From contig CAWDVH010000001.1 in NCBI GenBank assembly GCA_963805705.1, positions 1,116,001 through 1,180,000 on the forward strand: a stretch of 64,000 bases of DNA, in the 5' to 3' direction. The DNA is from CAWDVH01 sp963805705. Its GTDB lineage: Bacteria; Actinomycetota; Actinomycetes; Streptosporangiales; Streptosporangiaceae. Below, in pieces: positions 17,291-28,555 of the stretch. The notes beneath the pieces are model-generated. The model searched no databases, had not been told where the DNA came from, and worked only from the letters and a program-made list of their open reading frames with translations. The translations under genes were made by a program, and so were the position numbers. Position 1 is the first letter of the stretch, and the number at the start of each line of letters is the position of its first letter.

Positions 17291-18375
17291 CGGTCGACTT
17301 CGCGCTCGGGGAGGTGCACGAGGCGCACGAGCCACCGGAAGAGCGGGGCAGCTCCAGGGATGGCGTGGCCCTGATGGTCAGCCACCGGGCGACCGGGCAG
17401 ATCAGTCATCGCGCCTTCGCGCAGCTGCCCGGGCTGCTGCTGCCCGGCGACCTGATCGTGGTCAACTCCTCGGCCACGCTGCCGGCGGCGGTACCGGCGA
17501 GCCAGGCGCCCGGCTGGCCGGCCGAGCCGGGCGGCCCGATGGGCGGCCAGCCGGGCGCGCTGGCGGTCCACTTCTCGACGCCGCTTCCGGACGGCGACTG
17601 GCTGGCCGAGCTTCGCCTGCGGGAAGGCGGTGTCACCGTTCCCTATCGCGGCGGGTCGCCCGGCCGGCAGCTCATCCTGCCCGGTGGCGCCGTCCTGACC
17701 CTGACGGCGCGGTTCACCCAGCGGCTCTGGCGCGCGATGCTGTCGACGGCCGTCGTTCCCTACCTGCTCCGTCATGGCGCCCCCATCCGGTACTCCTACG
17801 TGGACAGAGCCTGGCCGATCGAGGCGTACCAGACCGTGTTCGGGACCAGGCCGGGCAGCGCGGAAATGCCGAGCGCGAGCCGCCCGTTCACGCCGCGGAT
17901 CGTCACCGCCCTGGTCGCTCGCGGCATCACCTTCGCACCCCTCACGCTGCACACCGGCGTCTCCTCCCTGGAGGGCGACGAGGACCCCTACCCGGAGCCC
18001 TATGACGTCCCTCCGGCGACCGCCCGCCTGGTCAACCTGACCAGGCGGCACGGCGGCCGGGTCATCGCCGCGGGCACCACGGTGGTCAGGGCGCTGGAAA
18101 CGGCGGCACGCGGCCCGGCGGACGGCGAACCGGCGGACGGCGAACCGGCGGACGTGCGCCCGTCGGCCGGGTGGACCGATCACATCGTCACCCCGGAGGG
18201 CGGCGTGCGCGCGGTCGACGGGCTGCTCACCGGGCTGCACGAGCCCAGGTCATCGCACCTGAGAATGCTCGCCGCGTTCGCCGGGCCCGAACTGCTCGCC
18301 CGCTGCTACGCCGCGGCGCTCGAGCACGGCTATCTGTGGCACGAATTCGGCGATCTGCACCTGCTGCTGCCCTGA
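17287..18375 (+). CDS. queA: QueA-family S-adenosylmethionine:tRNA ribosyltransferase-isomerase
   Basis: A 362-residue member of the QueA family, which transfers the ribose moiety of SAM to 7-aminomethyl-7-deazaguanine in tRNA to form epoxyqueuosine. Landmarks include SHRATGQISHRAF, the strand LLPGDLIVVNSSATLPA, YSYVDRAWPIEAYQTVF, and the C-terminal HIVTPEGGVRAVDGLLTGLH. A short Ala-Asp-Gly-Glu-Pro repeat at about residues 278-289 is a low-complexity insert. The coupled upstream SDR is not a known queuosine gene, and no queC, queD, queE or tgt is visible nearby, so the true substrate may differ from classical QueA. Confidence 0.85.
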   Translation: MTVDFALGEVHEAHEPPEERGSSRDGVALMVSHRATGQISHRAFAQLPGLLLPGDLIVVNSSATLPAAVPASQAPGWPAEPGGPMGGQPGALAVHFSTPLPDGDWLAELRLREGGVTVPYRGGSPGRQLILPGGAVLTLTARFTQRLWRAMLSTAVVPYLLRHGAPIRYSYVDRAWPIEAYQTVFGTRPGSAEMPSASRPFTPRIVTALVARGITFAPLTLHTGVSSLEGDEDPYPEPYDVPPATARLVNLTRRHGGRVIAAGTTVVRALETAARGPADGEPADGEPADVRPSAGWTDHIVTPEGGVRAVDGLLTGLHEPRSSHLRMLAAFAGPELLARCYAAALEHGYLWHEFGDLHLLLP

Positions 18376-18423
18376 CCCCGGCTGGCCCGGGCGGTCGGCG
18401 TGGTGGGTAGCGTGGAGCGCGCT

Positions 18424-19623
18424 ATGGCCGATCCTCAGATCACGCTGCTGGTGACCCTGACCGGTCGTGACCGGCCCGGTGTCACGTCCCGCCTCTTCTC
18501 TATCCTGTCGGCGCATCAGCTCAGCGTGCTTGACGTTGAGCAGGTGGTGATCCGCGGGCATCTGGTCCTCGGCGTGCTGCTGTCCTGCGACAGTGCCCCC
18601 GATCTGACGGCGATCCACCGCGAGGTGACGGACGTGGCCGCCGACCTCGCCCTGGACGCGGAGATCACGATGGGCTCGGGAGAGTCGTTCCGGCGGCGCG
18701 GCAGCCTGCACATCACCGTGCTCGGCCGCCCGCTGGTCCCGGCGGTCGTCGCGGCCATCGCCGGGCGCATCGCGGCCGGCGGAGCGAACATCGACCGGAT
18801 CGGCCGGCTGGCGCAGCGCCCGGTGACCTGCATCGAGTTCGAGGTGTCGGGGGCCAGCCCGGCGGCGCTGCGCGCGGCACTGGCCAGGGAGTCCGCCGAG
18901 CTCGGGGTGGACATCGCCGTGCAGCGGGGCGGCCTGCACCGCCGCGCGATGCGCCTGGTGGTGATGGATGTCGATTCCACCCTGCTCCAGGATGAGGCGA
19001 TCGACTTGCTGGCGGCCAGGGCCGGATGCGCGCCGGAGGTCGCGGACCTGACCGCGGCGGCCATGCGCGGCGAGCTGGATTTCACGGACTCGCTGCATCA
19101 GCGCGTCGCGCTGCTCGCCGGGCTCGACGCCGGCGTCATCGACGAGATGCTGACCGAACTGCGGCTGGCCCCTGGCGCCCGCACCCTGATCAGGACGCTG
19201 CGGCGGCTCGGCTACCGGTGCGGGGTCGTGAGCGGCGGATTCACGCACTTCACCGACTGGCTCGCCGCCGAGCTCGGTCTTGATTACGCCAAGGCGAACA
19301 CCCTGGAAATTGCCGACGGCAGGCTCACCGGGAAGGTCACCGGCCCGATTATCGATCGCGCGGGCAAGGAAGCCGCGCTGCGCGAGTTCGCGGCCCAGGC
19401 CGGCGTCCCGCTCAGCCAGACCGTGGCGGTCGGCGACGGCGCCAACGACCTGGACATGATCGCGGCCGCCGGGCTCGGAATCGCGTTCAACGCCAAGCAG
19501 GCGGTCAGGGACGCCGCCGATACCTCGGTGAGCGTCCCGCATCTGGACGCCATCCTGTACCTGCTGGGCATCTCGCGCGACGATGTCGAGATCGCCGACG
19601 CGGAGGACAACGCGCTGGTCTGA
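18424..19623 (+). CDS. serB: Phosphoserine phosphatase with ACT domains
   Basis: A protein of 399 residues from ATG 18424 (a GTG at 18400 would add eight). The N-terminal half carries two ACT-like regulatory domains (LLVTLTGRDRPGVTSRL and LHITVLGRPLVPAV), the C-terminal half a HAD phosphatase with DxDxT motif VMDVDSTLLQDE, motif II in CGVVSGGFTHF, and motif IV VGDGANDLDM. This is the architecture of mycobacterial SerB2: last step of serine synthesis with amino-acid feedback through the ACT domains. It stands alone, on the same strand as the S66 peptidase. Confidence 0.95.
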   Translation: MADPQITLLVTLTGRDRPGVTSRLFSILSAHQLSVLDVEQVVIRGHLVLGVLLSCDSAPDLTAIHREVTDVAADLALDAEITMGSGESFRRRGSLHITVLGRPLVPAVVAAIAGRIAAGGANIDRIGRLAQRPVTCIEFEVSGASPAALRAALARESAELGVDIAVQRGGLHRRAMRLVVMDVDSTLLQDEAIDLLAARAGCAPEVADLTAAAMRGELDFTDSLHQRVALLAGLDAGVIDEMLTELRLAPGARTLIRTLRRLGYRCGVVSGGFTHFTDWLAAELGLDYAKANTLEIADGRLTGKVTGPIIDRAGKEAALREFAAQAGVPLSQTVAVGDGANDLDMIAAAGLGIAFNAKQAVRDAADTSVSVPHLDAILYLLGISRDDVEIADAEDNALV

Positions 19624-19669
19624 GCGCCACGATACGGCTCGCTGACGCCGTGGGCTTACGATCAGTGAC

Positions 19670-20713
19670 ATGGTGCCAGCGGCTTATCCTCCCAAGCCGC
19701 GGCCCGGAGACCGGGTCGCCGTGCTGTCCCCCTCCGCTGGCCTGCCGGGCATCCTGCCGCTGCCGTACGAGCTCGGCATCCGGCGCATCCGCACGGATTT
19801 CGGCCTGCGGCCCGTCGAGTACCCGACCACCCGCACGATAGGCGCGAGCGCGGCCCGCCGGGCGGCGGATCTGCACGCCGCGTTCGCCGACCCGGACATT
19901 GCGGCCGTCATCGCGAGCATCGGGGGGCGCGACGAGATCACCATGCTGCCCCATCTGGACGCTGAGCTGCTGCGCGCCCATCCCAAGCCGTTCTTCGGCC
20001 ACAGTGACAACACCTGCCTGCTGGCCTACCTGGCCGCGCTCGGCATCGTCGGCTACCACGGCGGCTCGGTAATGGTCGAATTCGGCAGGCCGCAGGCGAT
20101 GCACCCGCTGACCGCGGACTCGCTGCAGGCCGCCCTGTTTACCTCGGGCGACTATGAGCTGCAGCAGGTCCGGCAGTACGGCGATGAGGACAGGGACTGG
20201 GCCGATCCCGCGACCTTCGACGCCCCTCCGGCCATGCGGCCGTGCGGCGCCTGGATCTGGCATAACGCCGGCCAGGTGGTGCAGGGCCCTGGCTGGGGCG
20301 GGTGCCTGGAGGTGCTGGCCGAGCTGCTGATGGCCGATCGCTGCATCGGCCCGGCGAGCGCGTACGCAGGCGGCGTGCTGTTCCTGGAGACCTCGGAGGA
20401 GATGCCCCCGGACGATCAGGTCTACCGGGTGCTGCGGTGCATGGGCGAGCGCGGCCTGCTGGGCCAGTTTCCCGCGGTGCTCCTGGGCCGGGCCAAGGCC
20501 TGCTCGCTCGGCCATCCGACTTCACCGCATCAGCGCGATACCTACCAGTGGCGCCAGCGCGAGGCCGTGCTCAGGGCGCTGCGGGAGTACGCCCCGCAGG
20601 CCATGGCGGTCTTCGACGTTGACTTTGGCCATACCGATCCGCAGCTCGTGCTGCCGTACGGCGGGCTGATCCGGGTGGACGGGCCGGCTCAGCGGATCAC
20701 AGTCCGGTACTGA
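19670..20713 (+). CDS. S66-family LD-carboxypeptidase / MccF-like serine peptidase
   Basis: A 347-residue serine peptidase. The nucleophile Ser is in FFGHSDNT, the Glu in VLFLETSEE, and the His in VDFGHTDPQL, giving the Ser-Glu-His triad of family S66. The opening RPGDRVAVLSPSAG is typical. Classical members cleave the L,D bond of murein tetrapeptides during recycling; the MccF branch instead hydrolyses microcin-like acyl-sulfamoyl adenylates. The GHSDNT form and acidic loop are compatible with either branch. No signal peptide, so it acts in the cytoplasm. Confidence 0.9.
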   Translation: MVPAAYPPKPRPGDRVAVLSPSAGLPGILPLPYELGIRRIRTDFGLRPVEYPTTRTIGASAARRAADLHAAFADPDIAAVIASIGGRDEITMLPHLDAELLRAHPKPFFGHSDNTCLLAYLAALGIVGYHGGSVMVEFGRPQAMHPLTADSLQAALFTSGDYELQQVRQYGDEDRDWADPATFDAPPAMRPCGAWIWHNAGQVVQGPGWGGCLEVLAELLMADRCIGPASAYAGGVLFLETSEEMPPDDQVYRVLRCMGERGLLGQFPAVLLGRAKACSLGHPTSPHQRDTYQWRQREAVLRALREYAPQAMAVFDVDFGHTDPQLVLPYGGLIRVDGPAQRITVRY

Positions 20714-20772
20714 GTCTGCGTTCGGGAATCAGTACCGACCGGCGCGGCCCGGCCGCACCCGCCGCGTGGAGG

Positions 20773-23110
<2,338 letters not shown>

Positions 23111-23421
23111 CTGTCCTCCTTGACAGGGCAAACAAGCTTTCGCGCCGGGGCGCTGCCCAATGCAGTGGCACGGTACTCGGGCGGACGCTTCGAACAGCGG
23201 TCGAGGAATGCCGCCGTGGCAGTGCCGGGGAGTCTACGCATCCGGGTCACGCAATGGTAATGCGGGTCCGCACATCACAGTGCGGCTCCGCTCATCACGT
23301 GGCCGGCACGCGCACGTGATCGTACGGCAACCGGTGCCCGGCTCCGGCAGCAGGCCCCGGCCGGAGCGCCGCCGAGCGGCCGGCGGCCGAGCGGCCGGCG
23401 GCCGGGGTATCGGCATCGGCG

Positions 23422-23856
23422 TTACGGCTCCAGCGTCTCGGGGCCCGACGAAGGCCAGCTCATCCGGATGCTGGTGCCTGCTGCCGTCTCGCTGACCTCG
23501 ACGTTGTCGGCCAGCCCGGCGATGACGGCGATGCCGAATCCGGGCGGCAGGCCCGTGCCTTCGCCGTTGCTGGCGGACCCGCTGCCGGCCGCCGAGGTCC
23601 TGGCGGCCGGGCCGGTATCGGTGACTTCCACCTCGAACCGCCCGGCCAGGCTGGTCAGGGCGATCCGGACCGGCTCAGCCGGGCAGTGCACCCGGTGCGC
23701 CTCGACCGCCCGCGAGCATGCCTCGCCGACGGCCAGCCTGACCTCATCGAGCAGCGACTCGGCGACACCGCTGCGCCTGGCGACCGCGGTAGCGACCAGC
23801 CGGGCGGTCCTGACGTGAGCCGGCAGGGGCGTGAAACTAACTTCAACAGTGGCCAT
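23422..23856 (-). CDS. RsbW-like anti-sigma-factor kinase / ATP-binding protein
   Basis: A 144-residue GHKL ATPase of the HATPase_c_2 type. It begins with the usual strand and helix (ARLVATAVARRSGV), has an N-box region DEVRLAVGEACSRAVEAH, G1 VTDTGPA and a glycine-rich G2 LPPGFGIAVIAGLADNV. The normal Asn after the N-box Glu is replaced, so nucleotide binding may be weaker than in RsbW. It sits 20 bp downstream of a STAS protein on the same strand, the standard partner-switch pair; the controlled sigma factor is not in the window. Confidence 0.88.
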   Translation of the reverse strand: MATVEVSFTPLPAHVRTARLVATAVARRSGVAESLLDEVRLAVGEACSRAVEAHRVHCPAEPVRIALTSLAGRFEVEVTDTGPAARTSAAGSGSASNGEGTGLPPGFGIAVIAGLADNVEVSETAAGTSIRMSWPSSGPETLEP

Positions 23857-23876
23857 CTCGGGACATCAGCCAGCGG

Positions 23877-24317
23877 TTACTTCTCGGACTTTCTGGCCGT
23901 GATGGCCTCGTCCACGGTGTCGTGTATCCCGAATACCTTCGTCAGGCCGGTGATACGGAAAATCTTCAGTATCCGCTCCTGGGTGCACACGAGGTTCAGC
24001 GATCCATCATGCGCCCGCACCCGCTTGAGGCCGCCGACCAGGACACCGAGCCCGGTGGAGTCGAGGAACTCGACCTTCTCCATGTTCACTACGAGCTGGT
24101 AGAACCCGTTATTCACCAGGTCGATCAGCAGCTCACGCAAGCGCGGCGCAGTGTATACATCGATCTCGCCCTCCACATCGACGATCTCGATTCCATCCTT
24201 GGTGTGGTGATCCAACTTCAGATCCACAAAATCCTCCAGCGCCATACGGCCGTAGTCTGAGGGGGCTGCCGCGGTCGTTCCCTGAACGCCACGGGCGGGC
24301 GTACTCCCGTCGCGCAT
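23877..24317 (-). CDS. STAS-domain anti-sigma factor antagonist
   Basis: A SpoIIAA/RsbV-like protein; 146 residues from ATG 24317, or 122 from ATG 24245 (MALEDFVDL), which better fits the family length. The phosphorylatable Ser lies in VEFLDSTGLGVLVGGLKR. Residues IEIVDVEGEIDVYTAPRLRE form the typical N-terminal strands. In the unphosphorylated form it should bind the downstream kinase and release the sigma factor. The two genes are adjacent and codirectional, forming a partner-switching module probably tied to a stress sigma factor of SigB/SigF type. Confidence 0.92.
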   Translation of the reverse strand: MRDGSTPARGVQGTTAAAPSDYGRMALEDFVDLKLDHHTKDGIEIVDVEGEIDVYTAPRLRELLIDLVNNGFYQLVVNMEKVEFLDSTGLGVLVGGLKRVRAHDGSLNLVCTQERILKIFRITGLTKVFGIHDTVDEAITARKSEK

Positions 24318-24394
24318 TCAACCACGCTCTCACGTCATGTCAATACCAGATCACACTTCGAGGCCGCTTGCCTCGGGATGACACACTGAAACCC

Positions 24395-26776
24395 GTGAGC
24401 CCGCTAGCCGTATGGCCGCCCGAGGTACGCCCGCCGGAGGCGGGCCCGCCTGCCGCGGACCTCGCCGCGCAGGCCGCCGCGGGCGCCATCCGGATGCTGG
24501 GCCAGGGCGCGCAATCGGGGCGGCTGACCCATATCGAGCACATTCCGGCCCGGCCGGGCCAGCCGGTTCCCTGGCCGCCCTGGGTTCCCGCGCCGGTAGC
24601 CGAGCCGTTCCGGCGGGCCGGGGTCGACCAGCCGTGGGCCCACCAGTCAGCCGCCGCCGACCTGGCCCGATCCGGGCGCAGCGTGATTATCGCGACCGGC
24701 ACGGCTTCCGGCAAGTCCCTGGGCTACCTGCTGCCCGCGCTCACCGGCATCCTGGAGGGCGGCACGGCCCTGTACATCGCGCCGACCAGGGCCCTGGCCG
24801 CCGACCAGCTGCGGCTGGTGCAGGCGCTGCGGATCCCCGGAGTACGCGCGGCGGTCATCGACGGGGACACCCCGGCGGCCGAGCGCTCGTGGGCGCGCGC
24901 GCACGCGACCTACCTGCTCACCACCCCGGACATGCTGCATCACACGCTGCTGCCGCGGCATGCCCGGTGGAACGGCTTCTTCCGCAGGCTCCGATACGTG
25001 ATCGTCGATGAGTGCCACGGGTACCGCGGGGTGTTCGGGTCGCACGTGGCCCACGTGCTGCGCAGGCTGCGGCGGGTCGCGGCGCATCACGGCGGCAGCA
25101 CGAGGGAACCGGTGTTCGTGCTGGCCTCCGCCACGATCAGCGAGCCAGCGCGCTGCGCCGCCCGGCTGACCGGGCTGGCGGCCGAGGCGGTAACCACGGA
25201 CGGCGCGCCGAGGGGGGCGCTGACCTTCGGGCTGTGGGAGCCGCCGCTGACGGCGCTGCGCGGCGAGGCCGGCGCACCCGTCCGGCGGGCCGCCACGGCC
25301 GAGGCCGCCGAGCTGCTCGCGGGCCTGGTGCTTGACGGCGTGCCCGCGCTGGCGTTCGTCCGGTCACGGCGGGGCGCCGAATCGGTCGCCCTCTCGGCCC
25401 GGCGCTGCCTGACCGAGGCCGGCGCGGCCGGCCTGGCGCCGCGCGTGGCCGCCTACCGGTCGGGGTACCTCGCGCAGGACAGGCGCGCCCTGGAGGAGGC
25501 GCTGCGGACCGGGCAGATCACCGGCCTGGCCACCACCACCGCCCTGGAGCTGGGCGTCGACATCGCCGGGCTGGACGCCGTGCTGATTGCCGGCTGGCCG
25601 GGAACCAGGGCCGCGCTGTGGCAGCAGGCCGGGCGGGCCGGACGCCAGGGCCGGGCCGCCGTGGCGATCCTGATCGCGCGGGATGACCCGCTGGACACCT
25701 ATCTGGTGCACCACCCTGAGGCACTGCTGCGCCAGCCGGTCGAGGCGACGGTCCTGGATCCGGAAAATCCCTACGTGCTGGCGCCGCACCTGTGCGCCGC
25801 TGCCGCCGAGCTTCCGCTGACGGGAGGAGATCTCGACTTGTTCGGCCCGGCCGCGGCGCCGGTGGCGGCGCAGCTTGGCCAGCGCGGCCTGCTGCGGCCC
25901 AGGGGCGACCGGTGGTTCTGGACCCCGGCGGGCCGCACGCGGCAGACCGGCCTGCGGGGCACCGGCGGGCCACCGGTCCGGATCGTGGAGGCCGCCACCG
26001 GACGGCTCGTCGGGACGGTCGACGAGCCATCGGCGCATGTCCTGGCGCATACCGGCGCGGTCTATCCGCATCAGGGCGAGATGTACCTGGTGACCGGGCT
26101 CGATCTGGACGACGGCGTGGCGCTGGTCGAGGCCGGCGATCCTGGCTACGGCACTTCGGCGCGGGAGCTGACCGGGATCGAGGTCGCCGCTGAGCTGCGC
26201 CGGGTGACCTGGGGCGAGGGGCAGCTGCATTTCGGCGATGTACTGGTCACCCGCCAGGTGGTCTCGTTCATCCGCCGCCGCCGGAGACCGGCCAGCCGCT
26301 GGCGGAGATCCCCCTGGACCTGCCCGCCCGCACCCTGCGCACCCGGGCCGTGTGGTGGACGATCTCCGGCCGTCAGCGCGCGGCCCTGAGCGGCCTCGGA
26401 GTCGATCTGAGCGGCGCGGCGCACGCCGCCGAGCACGCGGCCATCGGGCTGCTGCCGCTGGTCGCCGCGTGCGACCGGTGGGATGTCGGCGGCGTATCGG
26501 CCGACCTGCACCCGGCCACCGGGCGGCTGACGGTCTTCGTCTATGACGGGCATGACGGCGGGGCGGGCTTCGCTGAGCGGGGCTTCGCGCGCAGCCCCCG
26601 AGTGGCTGCGGGCGACATCAGCGGCCATCGCGTCCTGCGAGTGCGCGGCGGGCTGCCCGTCCTGCATCCAGTCACCGAAGTGCGGGAACGGGAACGAGCC
26701 GTTGTCCAAGCCGGGGGCCGTCCTGCTGCTCGACCGCTTGCTGGACGGCCGCGGCCCCGGCTGGGGGAAGAAATGA
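24395..26776 (+). CDS. DEAD/DEAH-type helicase with C-terminal four-Cys domain (MrfA/YprA-like), two frameshifts
   Basis: A superfamily 2 helicase with Walker A TGTASGKSLGYLLPAL, motif II DECHGYRGVFGSH, motif III LASATIS and motif VI QQAGRAGRQGRA. The C-terminal region is a DUF1998-type domain with CECAAGCPSCIQSPKCG, the metal-binding cluster of MrfA/YprA and Hrq1-like repair helicases. Two compensating lesions interrupt it: one base missing near 26280 in a CGCCGCCGCC tract and one extra C in a CCCCC run near 26598; correcting both restores an unbroken protein of about 793 residues. Start GTG 24395; TTG 24368 is possible. Likely role: DNA unwinding in mitomycin- or crosslink-type repair. Confidence 0.9.
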
Positions 26777-26811
26777 GGCGACCCCCGCCGGGGGGGAGAG
26801 CGGGGGTCGCC
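26777..26811 (+). terminator. GC-rich stem-loop terminator
   Basis: Arms GGCGACCCCCG (26777-26787) and CGGGGGTCGCC (26801-26811) are exact reverse complements, 11 bp, with a 13-nt loop, and begin directly after the helicase stop codon. No U-tract follows, as is usual in high-G+C actinobacteria. Confidence 0.75.
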
Positions 26812-26897
26812 GAACGGTCCGGCCCCGGGGGGGCAGGGCCGGTTCCGTTACCCGAGAAAGCCTACGTGTAGCGGAGCCAAGTTACCAGCCAGTCAAT

Positions 26898-26912
26898 CCG
26901 AATTGGATTCGG
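26898..26912. promoter_or_regulatory. Inverted repeat CCGAAT-TGG-ATTCGG
   Basis: A perfect 6-bp-arm palindrome in the one A+T-richer patch of the local spacer, 31 bp before the GTG start of the HAD hydrolase. Position and symmetry fit a small operator. Confidence 0.4.
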
Positions 26913-26942
26913 TAAATCTGCTTTCCCCTATGCTGCCGGACC

Positions 26943-27662
26943 GTGGGCACTCCCGTCGAGGGCGGAAGCAGAACTGCCGCAGCTTTCTTCGATCTCGACA
27001 AGACGATCATCTCGTGCTCGAGCACACTGGCGTTCGCGACGTCGTTCTACCGGCATGGCCTCATCAGCCGGTCCGAGGCCGTGCGCGGCGCATGCGCGCA
27101 GCTCGCCTTCAGGATCGGCGGAGCTGACCACCGGCGCATGGAACAGGTCCGAGGCCAGCTCAGCGAGCTGTGCCGGGGCTGGCAGGCCGACCGGGTAGCG
27201 CAGATCGTCACCCGGCACCTGGACGAGATCATCGTCCCGCGGGTCTACGCGGAGGCGCGCGCGCTGATCGCCGGGCACCGGGCGGCCGGCCAGGACGTGA
27301 TCATCGTGAGCACCTCGGGCCAGGAGATGGTCGCCCCGATCGGGGCGATGCTCGGGGCGCGGGCGGTCATCGCCACCCGGATGCAGGTGGCCGAGGGCCG
27401 CTACACGGGGGAGATGGATTTCTACGCCTATGGCGAAGCGAAGGCGGGCCGGGTGCGCGAGCTGGCGTCCGAGTGCGGCTACCGGCTGCCTGACTGCTTC
27501 GCCTACAGCGACTCGGTCACGGACCTGCCCCTGCTGGAGGCGGTCGGCCATCCGCATGCGGTGAATCCCGACCGGGCGCTCAGGAAGATCGCCCGCGCGC
27601 GCCGCTGGCCGGTGCTCGACTTTGGCGGGCGGAAGGGCAGTCCCGCAGCTCAGGACATGTGA
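26943..27662 (+). CDS. HAD-IB family phosphatase (SerB-like)
   Basis: A 239-residue HAD hydrolase. The nucleophile motif reads FFDLDKTII, motif II IIVSTSGQEM, a Lys in GEAKAGRVRE and motif IV AYSDSVTDLPLL. This subfamily includes phosphoserine phosphatases and the CicA-like HAD-IB proteins found in actinomycetes. Unlike the serB at 18424-19623 it has no ACT domains. Start GTG 26943. The substrate is not certain; phosphoserine or another small phosphomonoester is likely. Confidence 0.9.
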   Translation: MGTPVEGGSRTAAAFFDLDKTIISCSSTLAFATSFYRHGLISRSEAVRGACAQLAFRIGGADHRRMEQVRGQLSELCRGWQADRVAQIVTRHLDEIIVPRVYAEARALIAGHRAAGQDVIIVSTSGQEMVAPIGAMLGARAVIATRMQVAEGRYTGEMDFYAYGEAKAGRVRELASECGYRLPDCFAYSDSVTDLPLLEAVGHPHAVNPDRALRKIARARRWPVLDFGGRKGSPAAQDM

Positions 27663-28108
27663 ACACGGCAATCGATCAAGATAACGAATTGATCACGCCA
27701 GGGTCTTTCCAAGGCCGCCGATCCGTCGTACAAAGGTCTCACGGACCACAGGACGTCCGGACACGGCAGCCGGGTACCCACGCGCGACCAGCCGCGGGAG
27801 GCGTGCCGAGCCAGGCGAGGCCAGCAGGACGGAACGCCGGTCACCGGCGTTGCAGCTGGGCCGCCTGTCCGGCAGAGAAGGTGCACGCTTGGTAACCCGG
27901 ACCTGACGTGGCAGGCGGCGGCGCCCCTAGCAGGGGGCGCCGTTTGCTGTGCCGATGGCCGTGCGGTTGGCTGTGTGCCGATCATCCGCAGTCCGGCTGC
28001 TCAGCGCGGACGGCAGGCTGCCGTGGTTCCCCGATGAGGACACTGCGAGGATTCCGCGAGATGATATGACCAAGACTTGATGCGGCACCTGCAGAGGGGA
28101 GAGCGCTG
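27663..28108. other. 446-bp spacer with terminator; candidate non-coding RNA
   Basis: No convincing coding frame. An A+T-rich beginning holds the inverted repeat GATCAA (27674-27679) / TTGATC (27689-27694). Between about 27720 and 27915 the sequence has several short self-complementary segments (for example CGCCGG TCA CCGGCG near 27836-27850), and it ends in a well-formed terminator at 27919-27946. This is the layout of an independently transcribed small RNA or a long leader, but it matches no RNA family I can recognise. The last 160 bp lead to the holin-like gene and its ribosome site. Confidence 0.45.
27919..27946 (+). terminator. Intrinsic terminator with short U-tract
   Basis: Stem CGGCGCCCC (27919-27927) pairs with GGGGCGCCG (27934-27942) around a 6-nt loop and is followed by TTTG. 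This is the most canonical intrinsic terminator in the window and points to a transcript ending here on the plus strand. Confidence 0.75.
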
Positions 28109-28555
28109 ATGGCCGTACCCGCGGCGCACCGGCCAGCGAACGGCGCCGAAGACCAGAGCCTGGGCAACCTGGTGTCACTGGCCGTCAACGACATGTCCCA
28201 GCTGATCAGGTGCGAGCTCGATCTGGCCAAGCTGGAACTCAAGAGTGACCTGCGCCGGGTGGGCCTCAGCGCGGTACTGATCGGCGTCGCGGCGTTCGTG
28301 GGCTGCCTCGTGCTGATGCTCCTGTCCTTCGCGTTCGCCTACGGCCTGATCACGCTGGGTATCTGGGACTGGGCGGCTTTCCTCATCGTGGCGGGCGTGT
28401 ATCTGCTGGTCGCCGCCCTGGCCGTCCTGATCGCGTACACCAGGGTGAGCAAGCTCAGCGGGTTCAGCAGGACACGGCGCAGTGTCCAGGAGGGCCTGGC
28501 GCTGATCCAGCGCGAGGACGGGACCACGGCTCACGCCGCGGCCAGAACTGGGTGA
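28109..28555 (+). CDS. Holin-like (Phage_holin_3_6) membrane protein
   Basis: A 148-residue protein beginning at ATG 28109 after GAGGGGAGAG. An amphipathic N-terminal helix (VSLAVNDMSQLIRCELDLAK) precedes two transmembrane segments at about 52-77 and 84-108. This is the actinobacterial holin-superfamily III-6 pattern, equivalent to Rv3669 of M. tuberculosis, which also lies beside ephE. Despite the family name there is no phage context. Its stop overlaps the GTG start of the following hydrolase (GTGA). It probably influences membrane or envelope state; the true role is unknown. Confidence 0.88.
   Translation: MAVPAAHRPANGAEDQSLGNLVSLAVNDMSQLIRCELDLAKLELKSDLRRVGLSAVLIGVAAFVGCLVLMLLSFAFAYGLITLGIWDWAAFLIVAGVYLLVAALAVLIAYTRVSKLSGFSRTRRSVQEGLALIQREDGTTAHAAARTG

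Noticed and set aside
27659..27895. 78-codon plus-strand frame in the spacer after the HAD gene
   Set aside because: It has no ribosome site, overlaps the HAD stop and has composition unlike a protein; non-coding content is more likely.
27720..27915. Cobalamin- or c-di-AMP-type riboswitch in the same spacer
   Set aside because: I looked for the conserved cores of these classes and did not find them; the downstream gene is also not a usual target.
28109..28555. Possible prophage because of a holin-like gene
   Set aside because: The gene belongs to a chromosomal actinobacterial family, is syntenic with mycobacteria, and no other phage gene is present.
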